Positions 1 to 5,046 of a stretch of DNA of 35,922 bases are shown piece by piece. Position 1 is the first letter of the stretch, and every line of letters starts with the position of its first letter. Below the pieces are notes generated by a model. It ran no database searches, was not told where the DNA came from, and saw only the letters and a list, made by a program, of their open reading frames with translations. Position numbers and translations under genes: made by a program. Origin of the DNA: Novosphingobium sp. AP12 (lineage in GTDB: Bacteria > Pseudomonadota > Alphaproteobacteria > Sphingomonadales > Sphingomonadaceae); assembly GCF_000281975.1 (NCBI RefSeq), contig NZ_AKKE01000133.1:1-35922 (forward strand), in the 5' to 3' direction.

Positions 1-79
1 CTTGAACTCGCGACCCTCCGCCATGACGTCGACCCGAAAACACTGCCAGGCCTTGTACTTCGGCTGGCGGATGCTGGGC

Positions 80-108
80 CATATAACCTAAATGGTTATA
101 AATGTCAA
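80..108 (-). promoter_or_regulatory. Strong sigma-70-type promoter firing off the left edge
   Basis: On the minus strand a perfect -35 box TTGACA (103-108) is followed after exactly 17 bp by TATATG (80-85). Transcription would begin near position 73 and leave the window. The gene it drives is cut off; an ATG at 24..22 and a GTG at 43..41 are possible starts, and I do not recognise the product. The spacer holds a palindrome (separate entry), so the promoter is probably repressor-controlled. Confidence 0.6.
82..100. promoter_or_regulatory. Palindromic operator inside promoter spacer
   Basis: A perfect 7-bp inverted repeat TATAACC / GGTTATA with a 5-bp centre (TAAAT) occupies the spacer between the -35 and -10 boxes and overlaps the -10. 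AACC-N5-GGTT palindromes of this type are used by small winged-helix repressors (ArsR or MarR type). Which regulator binds here cannot be told from this window. Confidence 0.5.
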
Positions 109-112
109 GCGC

Positions 113-140
113 CGTCTTCCCAGCGCAAGCTGGGATGACG
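113..140. repeat. REP-like palindrome / possible psp operon terminator
   Basis: Arms CGTCTTCCCAGC and GCTGGGATGACG flank a GCAA loop, giving a 12-bp stem with one mismatch. It starts 6 bp after the stop codon of the last psp gene on the minus strand. No T-run follows, so it could be a dispersed palindromic repeat, an RNA-stabilising hairpin or a weak terminator. No second copy was noticed in the window. Confidence 0.45.
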
Positions 141-145
141 GTGGT

Positions 146-397
146 TCACTCCCGCAGCGACTCGATCTCGCGGGCGAGGTCGCTGCCGCGCTTCTCGTCG
201 GTGGCGATGCGTTCGAGGACGATGATGCGCTTGCGCATGGCATCCACCTCGCGCTCGAGCTCGTGTTCGCGCGCGGTGTGGTCGTAGCCTTCGCCCTGTG
301 CGCTGCGGCGATCCCCCAGCGCGCGGTAGCGCTGGGCCTTCAGCCAGGTGACGCACCCGATCGCGAACAGCACGACGACGGCAGTCCAGAAGCTCAT
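146..397 (-). CDS. Third PspB-like small membrane protein
   Basis: This 83-aa protein has one N-terminal membrane segment (about residues 3-20, rich in V, L, A, I), then a charged helix ending in the motif RIIVLERIATD followed by LAREIESLRE. The same layout and motif occur in the two genes immediately upstream, which identifies it as a divergent PspB paralogue. In the phage-shock system PspB sits in the inner membrane and, with PspC, controls PspA release. The start overlaps the preceding stop by 4 bp (ATGA), so it is translationally coupled and is the last gene of the sigma-54 operon. It lacks the alanine-rich middle helix (AEKAAQ) of the other two copies. Its individual role is unknown. Confidence 0.7.
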   Translation of the reverse strand: MSFWTAVVVLFAIGCVTWLKAQRYRALGDRRSAQGEGYDHTAREHELEREVDAMRKRIIVLERIATDEKRGSDLAREIESLRE

Positions 398-702
398 TGC
401 GTGGTCACCTCCGATACGCGGCCCGTGTCACGCAGCGCCTCGATCTGCCGGGCGATGTCGTGACCGTTGCCCCCATCCGTAATGATCCTTTCGAGGACAC
501 GCACGCGATTTTCCAGTTCGCTGCTGTGGGCGGCGTACCGTGCGGCAACCTGGGCAGCCTTCTCGGTGCCGGCATCGGCGGCGAGTTCGAGCTTGCGCTC
601 CATGAACGCGAGGCGACGCTTGTAGGCGCCCGAGATCGTGGTGGCGACGGCGACGACGGTGCCCATGACCGTCGACAGGCCCAGGACTGCGTCGTAGCTC
701 AC
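394..702 (-). CDS. Second PspB-like small membrane protein
   Basis: A 102-aa protein with one N-terminal hydrophobic segment (about residues 6-24) and a long helix containing EKAAQVAARYAAHSSELE, then RVRVLERIITDGG and ARQIEALRDT. It shares EKAAQ, AxHSxELExRVRVLERIITDGG and QIEALRDT with the neighbouring pspB, so it is clearly a tandem duplicate. Both ends overlap neighbours by 4 bp, indicating coupled translation. Unlike canonical PspB the hydrophobic N-terminus contains charged and polar residues near 26-32 (YKRRLAF), as in a membrane anchor with a cytoplasmic tail. It probably works with PspC and PspA in envelope stress sensing; division of labour among the three PspB-like copies is not known. 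Confidence 0.72.
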   Translation of the reverse strand: MSYDAVLGLSTVMGTVVAVATTISGAYKRRLAFMERKLELAADAGTEKAAQVAARYAAHSSELENRVRVLERIITDGGNGHDIARQIEALRDTGRVSEVTTQ

Positions 703-983
703 CGGCGCACCGCCGCCGGTTCGGCGCGGCGTGCCTCGACCTCGCGCGTGTCGCGCAGGGCCTCGATCTGGAGGGCGGTATCGTAGCCGCCGTCGGTGAT
801 GATGCGTTCGAGCACGCGCACCCGCTCCTCGAGCTCGCGCGAGTGCGAGGCGTATTGCGCGGCCTTCTCGGCCGTGGCCTCGATCTGCAGCTCGGCGAGC
901 TTGCGCTGGTGCTTGGTCCAGATCGCGAAGCCGCCCATGATGAACGGTGCGAGCGGGATCAGCACCCAGATTGCGTCTTCCAT
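699..983 (-). CDS. pspB: Phage shock protein B
   Basis: This 94-aa protein begins MEDAIWVLIPLAPFIMGG, a single transmembrane segment, followed by WTKHQRKLAELQ and the PspB helix RELEERVRVLERIITDGG. PspB is an inner-membrane coiled-coil protein that with PspC senses envelope damage and recruits PspA, freeing PspF. I chose the ATG at 983 over a TTG 5 codons upstream because a purine-rich GGGGA lies 8 bp before it and the family begins here. It lies 31 bp after pspC. The protein continues about 25 residues beyond the end of the enterobacterial PspB, with a QIEALRDT tail that is repeated in other genes of this operon. Confidence 0.85.
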   Translation of the reverse strand: MEDAIWVLIPLAPFIMGGFAIWTKHQRKLAELQIEATAEKAAQYASHSRELEERVRVLERIITDGGYDTALQIEALRDTREVEARRAEPAAVRR

Positions 984-1014
984 CGAATGTGTCCCCAATT
1001 ACCCGGATGTGCGC

Positions 1015-1419
1015 TCAGCGCAGAGAGTCTATCTCGGCGGCGAGGCGCGAGTTGCTGTTCGAGTAGTGCGCTTCCATGTCGGCGATCCGGCGGTCCATGT
1101 CGGACAGGTCGGTGCGCAGGCGCGGCGAGGAGGACGACAGCGTGCTGGGCGAGGAAAGGCCCTTCTTCGCGCGGCGGCGTTCCATCCGGCGCAGCAGGCG
1201 CATCTCCTCCTCCTCGCTGTAGAGCCCCATCGGGCGCTTGTCGGCGAGCACGGCGATGGCGATGTAGATGGGGATCACGATCGGCAATCCGAACACCAGC
1301 AGCAGCACCGCGGCGAGGCGGACCCAGAGGGCGTCCACCCCCGTGTAGTCCGCAATGCCCGAGCACACGCCGGCGAGCTTGGCGTTCGACTTGTCGAGAT
1401 AGAAATGTCCGCGTGACAC
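1015..1419 (-). CDS. pspC: Phage shock protein C (PspC domain)
   Basis: A 134-aa inner-membrane protein with the classic PspC domain at about residues 6-62: FYLDKSNAKLAGVCSGIADY, then TGVDALWVRLAA and a long hydrophobic segment (LLLVFGLPIVIPIYIAIAVLA). PspC pairs with PspB to detect membrane stress and bind PspA. The start is GTG (1419..1417), as the family begins just before the FYLDK motif. The cytoplasmic C-terminus is a coiled helix (MDRRIADMEAH...RLAAEIDSLR) that resembles the tails of the three PspB-like proteins downstream. It is 28 bp downstream of pspA, within one operon. Confidence 0.9.
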   Translation of the reverse strand: MSRGHFYLDKSNAKLAGVCSGIADYTGVDALWVRLAAVLLLVFGLPIVIPIYIAIAVLADKRPMGLYSEEEEMRLLRRMERRRAKKGLSSPSTLSSSSPRLRTDLSDMDRRIADMEAHYSNSNSRLAAEIDSLR

Positions 1420-1447
1420 TGGTTTTCCCTTTCCCTGGATGACGCGC

Positions 1448-2140
1448 TTACTGCTGGGGCGAAGTCTTGGCGGCCTGGCTATCCATGGCGCGCTTCATCT
1501 CCGCCAGTTCGGCATCGATCGTGTCGCCATCCGCGAGCGCGGCGATTTCCTCGGCGAGCGTCGGCTGGCGGTGGTCGGAGAGGCTCATCGCCTCGGCGCG
1601 GCCTTCCGCGTAGTCCACGCGCCGCTCGAGCTGGTCGAAGCGGGCCATCGCCTCGTCGACACGCTCGCTCGACAGCAAAGTGCGCAGTTTGACGCGATTC
1701 TCGGCGCTCTGCAACCGTGCAGCAATGGACGACTGACGGCTGCGGGCCTCGCGAAGGCGGGTCTGCAGCTTCTCGATGTCGGCCTCGTAGGCGCGCAGGG
1801 CATCGTCGAGCACGAGAGTCTCGGCGGCGAGCTGCTCGGCCATGTCGGCGGCCTTCTTACGCTCCATCAGCGCGGCGCGGGCGAGGTCCTCGCGGCCCTT
1901 GCTGAGCGCGAGCTGCGCCTTGTCGGCCCAGTCCGCCTGCAGCTTGTCGAGCTTGCCGACGTGGCGGCGCAGTTCCTTCTGGTCGGCGATCGTGCGGGCG
2001 CTGCTGGTGCGCACCTCGACCAGCGTCTCCTCCATCTCGAGGATGATGAGGCGGATCATCTTCGCCGGGTCCTCGGCCTTGTCGAGAAGGTCGTTGAAGT
2101 TGGCGGCGACGATGTCGCGGGTGCGGGAGAAGATGCCCAT
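1448..2140 (-). CDS. pspA: Phage shock protein A (PspA/IM30, ESCRT-III-like)
   Basis: This 230-aa protein begins MGIFSRTRDIVAANFNDLLDKAEDP, the amphipathic membrane-binding N-terminus of PspA, followed by long coiled-coil helices (LEEMEETLVEVR-type, ADQKELRRHVGKLDKL, SAENRVKLRTLL). PspA binds the inner membrane under stress, forms scaffolds that limit proton leakage, and in resting cells inhibits PspF. The start at 2140 is preceded by a good ribosome site (GAGGAA, 8 bp away). The frame stays open upstream to an ATG at 2281, which overlaps the stop of the preceding gene by 4 bp; a 47-residue longer form is therefore possible. The last residues (SQAAKTSPQQ) are a flexible tail. Confidence 0.93.
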   Translation of the reverse strand: MGIFSRTRDIVAANFNDLLDKAEDPAKMIRLIILEMEETLVEVRTSSARTIADQKELRRHVGKLDKLQADWADKAQLALSKGREDLARAALMERKKAADMAEQLAAETLVLDDALRAYEADIEKLQTRLREARSRQSSIAARLQSAENRVKLRTLLSSERVDEAMARFDQLERRVDYAEGRAEAMSLSDHRQPTLAEEIAALADGDTIDAELAEMKRAMDSQAAKTSPQQ

Positions 2141-2277
2141 GGCGGTGGTTCCTCGTGCGAAATACTTGGGCGAAGGACGGGCGGCATGGCCGGCATCCTG
2201 GAATGTGTCGTAGCGGTAGGCGCGGGCCTCGACGGCCGGCGTGTTCTGGAGCACTTCGATTTCCGCGTCGAGCCTGC

Positions 2278-2502
2278 TCATGCCAGCGGCGCTCCGCAGG
2301 CGTGGGTCTTCACCGGCGCCGCATAGGCCTTGGTTGGGCCGAACTGGTCGGCCATCACGTAGAGGTTGAGCGCCCCCATCGCCAGCAGGCTGGCGATGAT
2401 CGCCCAGTCCAGCTTGGTGCGCGCCAGGGTGGAGCGCTGGGGAACGGAGCGGGCCGGTGCGAGGCCCTGGTGAGGTGCGGTGCTGGCGGTGCTCGACGGC
2501 AT
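2278..2502 (-). CDS. Small one-helix membrane protein, first gene of psp operon
   Basis: I do not recognise a named family. The 74-aa product has a basic, Ser/Pro/Thr-rich N-terminus (residues 1-30), one clear membrane segment (about 34-53, DWAIIASLLAMGALNLYVMA) and a short tail with a single cysteine near residue 69. The ATG at 2502 has AAGGA 9 bp upstream; the frame extends further but upstream codons cross the promoter. It is the first gene behind the sigma-54 promoter and its TGA overlaps an ATG at 2281 in the pspA frame. Position suggests a PspD-like or accessory role in the membrane-stress response, but this is inference from context. Confidence 0.6.
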   Translation of the reverse strand: MPSSTASTAPHQGLAPARSVPQRSTLARTKLDWAIIASLLAMGALNLYVMADQFGPTKAYAAPVKTHACGAPLA

Positions 2503-2546
2503 GGCGTGGTGTCCTTGGTCCTGAACTCTTGCTTGCCGAACGTATC

Positions 2547-2562
2547 GCAATGACCGTGCCAA
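2547..2562 (-). promoter_or_regulatory. Sigma-54 promoter of psp operon
   Basis: Minus strand reads TTGGCACGGTCATTGC, matching the sigma-54 consensus TGGCACG-N4-TTGC at every conserved base of the -24 and -12 elements. Transcription would start near 2535, about 33 bp before the first gene. Placement opposite pspF, which encodes a sigma-54 activator with an intact GAFTGA loop, makes the assignment strong. Confidence 0.92.
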
Positions 2563-2576
2563 ACCTGGCGGGCGGC

Positions 2577-2614
2577 GGAAATCTGCCATTTTCCTCTATT
2601 GCGGAGGATCTGCC
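2577..2614. promoter_or_regulatory. Candidate PspF upstream activating sequence
   Basis: Between the sigma-54 promoter and pspF lie an inverted repeat GGAAA-N8-TTTCC (2577-2594) and a direct repeat ATCTGCC (2581-2587 and 2608-2614). PspF binds enhancer sites in the corresponding intergenic region of enterobacteria. These repeats are the only obvious candidates here; the match is by position, not by known sequence. Confidence 0.3.
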
Positions 2615-2625
2615 TTCAAAATGAA

Positions 2626-2655
2626 TTGCCAATGAACGGCGAATTTCGCTAATTA
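2626..2655 (+). promoter_or_regulatory. Candidate pspF promoter giving near-leaderless mRNA
   Basis: TTGCCA (2626-2631), an 18-bp spacer and TAATTA (2650-2655) would place the start of transcription at about 2662, which is the pspF ATG. There is no recognisable ribosome site before that ATG, which fits a leaderless transcript. The -10 match is only moderate. Confidence 0.35.
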
Positions 2656-2661
2656 TTGGGA

Positions 2662-3669
2662 ATGGAGCGTGACCATCAGTTCGTCGGCCAATCCACGGCC
2701 TTCCTCGACGCGGTCGAGCGGGCCAGCCGTGCGGCCGCCGTGCGCCGCCCCGTGCTCGTCATCGGCGAGCGGGGGACCGGCAAGGAACTGATCGCCCAGC
2801 GCCTCCACCACCTCTCCCCGCGCTGGGGCGAGCCGCTGGTCACGCTCAACTGCGCGGCGCTGCCAGAGACGCTGATCGAGGCGGAGTTGTTCGGCCACGA
2901 GGCGGGCGCCTTCACCGGCGCCACCCGCGCCCGCGCCGGCCGCTTCGAGGAGGCGGACCGGGGCACCCTGTTCCTCGACGAACTGGGCAACCTCTCGATG
3001 GGCGCGCAGGAGCGCCTGCTGCGCGCGATCGAGTACGGCGAGGTCGTGCGCATCGGCTCGTCGAGGCCGGTAACGGTCGACGTGCGCATCGTCGCCGCCA
3101 CCAACGCCGACCTGCCGCGCATGGCCGATGCCGGTACCTTCCGTGCCGACCTGCTCGATCGCCTGAGCTTCGAGGTCATCACCCTGCCGCCGCTCCGCGC
3201 CCGCGAAGGCGACGTCGTCGAACTCGCGGATTACTACGGCCGCCGCATGGCCAGCGAGCTGGAGTGGGGCCGCTGGCCCGGCTTTTCCGATCCCGCGATG
3301 GACGCGCTGGAGGCCCACGAATGGCCCGGCAACGTGCGCGAACTGCGCAACGTGGTCGAGCGCGCGGTCTACCGCTGGGGCGACGAGAACGGCCCCATCG
3401 GCGAAGTGGTGTTCGACCCCTTCGCCAGTCCGTGGGTCATGCCATCGCCCGCCGAGCCTCCGTTATCGCGCCCCGCAGTTCAGCCCGAAACGCCTGGCAC
3501 CCCGACCTCCCTGCGCGCCGCCGTCGAGGCCCACGAACGCAGTCTCGTCCTCGCCACGCTGGAGCGCCTCCGCTGGAACCAGCGCAAGGTCGCCGGCGCG
3601 CTCGGCCTGACCTATGACCAGCTCCGCCACTGCCTGAAGAAGCACGGGCTGCATCAGGGCAGGGGTTAG
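2662..3669 (+). CDS. pspF: PspF, sigma-54-dependent activator of the psp operon
   Basis: This 335-aa AAA+ enhancer-binding protein has Walker A GERGTGKE (residues 35-42), the sigma-54 contact loop GAFTGA (82-87), Walker B GTLFLDE (101-107), an arginine-finger region and the NVRELRN motif that ends the AAA+ module, then a Pro-rich linker and a C-terminal helix-turn-helix (about 300-330, RKVAGALGLTYDQLRHCLKK). There is no N-terminal receiver or sensor domain, as in PspF, whose activity is set by PspA binding. It is divergent from the psp operon with the sigma-54 promoter between them. An in-frame TTG two codons upstream is possible; the ATG is preferred. Confidence 0.93.
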   Translation: MERDHQFVGQSTAFLDAVERASRAAAVRRPVLVIGERGTGKELIAQRLHHLSPRWGEPLVTLNCAALPETLIEAELFGHEAGAFTGATRARAGRFEEADRGTLFLDELGNLSMGAQERLLRAIEYGEVVRIGSSRPVTVDVRIVAATNADLPRMADAGTFRADLLDRLSFEVITLPPLRAREGDVVELADYYGRRMASELEWGRWPGFSDPAMDALEAHEWPGNVRELRNVVERAVYRWGDENGPIGEVVFDPFASPWVMPSPAEPPLSRPAVQPETPGTPTSLRAAVEAHERSLVLATLERLRWNQRKVAGALGLTYDQLRHCLKKHGLHQGRG

Positions 3670-3732
3670 CAAGGCTGCCGCGACTTGTTGAGCCAGGGGG
3701 GGTAGCGTGAGATGCAAGTTTGTGAGACGCTA

Positions 3733-3761
3733 TTGAAGTGGCGAGAATGCGCATATATAAT
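3733..3761 (+). promoter_or_regulatory. ccdAB promoter
   Basis: TTGAAG (3733-3738), 17 bp, then a perfect TATAAT (3756-3761). It lies 20 bp upstream of the ccdA start and overlaps the twin octamers described separately. Confidence 0.75.
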
Positions 3762-3767
3762 GCGCAT
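3747..3767. promoter_or_regulatory. Twin palindromic octamers, likely CcdA/CcdAB operator
   Basis: The self-complementary octamer ATGCGCAT occurs twice (3747-3754 and 3760-3767), separated by ATATA, flanking and overlapping the -10 box. Ribbon-helix-helix antitoxins such as CcdA bind short palindromes in tandem at their own promoter, so autoregulation is the natural reading. Confidence 0.6.
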
Positions 3768-3781
3768 GAAAGTGAGGGTCG

Positions 3782-4024
3782 ATGCCCAAGGCTGCTACTT
3801 CTTCAGTTCGCAGAGCGACAAACGTCTCGCTGGATGCCTCGCTGATCGAGCAGGCCCGCGATCTGGACATAAACATATCGCGCGCTTGCGAGCGCGGATT
3901 GGCAGAGCAGATCGTTGAGACGCGGGATAAGCGGTGGCGCCATGAAAACGCCAAAGCCATTGCGTCGTTCAATGCTTATGTCGAACAAAATGGCGTGCCA
4001 TTGGCGCGGTTCCGCCGGTTCTAA
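3782..4024 (+). CDS. ccdA: CcdA-type antitoxin
   Basis: This 80-aa protein has an N-terminal ribbon-helix-helix (RRATNVSLDASLIEQARDLDINIS) for DNA binding and a C-terminal toxin-binding tail (W-RHENAKAIASFNAYVEQNGVPLARFRRF) typical of CcdA. It would neutralise the CcdB gyrase poison encoded next and repress the pair. A GTGAGG ribosome site lies just upstream of the ATG. Its stop overlaps the ccdB start by one base (TAATG). GC content is clearly lower than in the flanking genes, consistent with horizontal acquisition. Confidence 0.88.
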   Translation: MPKAATSSVRRATNVSLDASLIEQARDLDINISRACERGLAEQIVETRDKRWRHENAKAIASFNAYVEQNGVPLARFRRF

Positions 4025-4323
4025 TGCCCAAGTTCGATGTGTATCGACTGCAAGATGGCGGCGGCCTCGTGCTGGATTGCCAGGCGGACCTACTGAGCGA
4101 TTTCGGTACGAGGTTTGTGGTTCCATTGTTGTCTTGCGGCGAGGCGCCCAAACCTGTCGCGCGGCTCAATCCGATTTTCACAATCGAAGGCCGCGATTAT
4201 GTCATGTTGCCTCAACTTGCTGCTTCGATCCCGTCATCGGAACTGCAGTTGAAAGTGACCTCGCTGCGCGACCATGATCTGACCGTCGGGAATGCTTTGG
4301 ATATGCTCATCTCCGGCTTCTAA
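4024..4323 (+). CDS. ccdB: CcdB-type toxin
   Basis: A 99-aa protein, close to the usual 101 aa of CcdB. It starts MPKFDVYRLQDGGGLVLDCQADLLS and includes RFVVPLL and LNPIFTIEGRDYVMLPQLAASIP, all typical of the family. CcdB traps DNA gyrase as a cleaved complex. The three C-terminal residues of the F-plasmid toxin (Trp-Gly-Ile), needed for killing there, are not conserved here (the protein ends ISGF). It may be a chromosomal variant with altered toxicity. It is coupled to ccdA by a one-base overlap, and lies between pspF and the rimP operon as a small inserted module. Confidence 0.87.
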   Translation: MPKFDVYRLQDGGGLVLDCQADLLSDFGTRFVVPLLSCGEAPKPVARLNPIFTIEGRDYVMLPQLAASIPSSELQLKVTSLRDHDLTVGNALDMLISGF

Positions 4324-4356
4324 TTTATTTGGGCCATAGCACCCCCAACCACCCCC

Positions 4357-4385
4357 TTGCCTTTTTCCAGAATCGCGCCTATCTG
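4357..4385 (+). promoter_or_regulatory. Candidate rimP-nusA-infB promoter with a GANTC site
   Basis: TTGCCT (4357-4362), 17 bp, TATCTG (4380-4385). The spacer holds GAATC (4370-4374), a CcrM methylation site. In alphaproteobacteria GcrA acts at promoters with methylated GANTC near the -10/-35, and gcrA itself is in this window. The promoter boxes are moderate matches; the link to GcrA is inference. Confidence 0.45.
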
Positions 4386-4482
4386 GCCCTCATCCCGACA
4401 TGGTGAAACAAGGTTGGGCTGGCGCCGGGAAGGGGCCGGCGCGAAACCGCGTTGTCATACATGCGCTGATCTGGAGTTCCAT

Positions 4483-5043
4483 TTGGTCGATATCGTACGC
4501 CTTACCGAAGTGATCGAACCGGAGGTCAAGGCCCTGGGCTTCGATCTCGTGCGCGTGCGCGTTTTCGGCAAGAGCGAGGTCGGCGACGACGAGATCGCGC
4601 TGCAGATCATGGCCGAGGACCCGGCCACCGGGCAGCTCGTGCTCGACGATTGCGCGGCGCTTTCGCACCGCATTTCGGACCGCATGGACGTGCTGGAAGC
4701 CGCCGGCGAGACCCTGATCGAGGAAGCCTACCGGCTTGAAGTCAGCTCGCCGGGCATCGACCGTCCGCTGACCCGTCCCAAGGATTACGCCAAGTGGGGT
4801 GGTCACGAGGTCAAGGTGAACCTGGTCGAACCGATCGAAGGCAACCGCAAGGGCCTTCACGGCGATCTGGTCGGCATCGAGGGTGACGTCGTCACCGTCG
4901 ACGACCGCAAGTCCGGTGTGGTCAGTTTCCCGCTGGAAAACATTCTCTCGGCTCGGCTTATCCTGACGGACAAGCTGATCGCAGCAAGCCGCCCGCTGGA
5001 CACCAGCGGCGCAGACGACATTCTTGAGGAACAGGAAGACTAA
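4483..5043 (+). CDS. rimP: Ribosome maturation factor RimP
   Basis: This 186-aa cytoplasmic protein is needed for 30S subunit maturation. The N-terminal alpha/beta domain carries the family pattern VIEPEVKALGFDLVRVRV and DDCAALSHRISDRMD, then YRLEVSSPGIDRPLTRPKDY (about residues 83-103), the RimP signature, and a C-terminal Sm-like domain. I place the start at a TTG (4483) because GGAG lies 6 bp upstream and RimP proteins begin at this point; no ATG is available in frame without a long unconserved extension. The gene is first in the operon, 3 bp before nusA, whose ribosome site lies in the acidic tail EEQED. Confidence 0.92.
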   Translation: MVDIVRLTEVIEPEVKALGFDLVRVRVFGKSEVGDDEIALQIMAEDPATGQLVLDDCAALSHRISDRMDVLEAAGETLIEEAYRLEVSSPGIDRPLTRPKDYAKWGGHEVKVNLVEPIEGNRKGLHGDLVGIEGDVVTVDDRKSGVVSFPLENILSARLILTDKLIAASRPLDTSGADDILEEQED

Positions 5044-5046
5044 GCC

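Noticed and set aside
1..82. Left-edge gene starting at the ATG at 82..80
   Set aside because: This ATG lies inside the -10 box of a strong promoter, so it cannot be in the transcript; the true product cannot be identified from the fragment.
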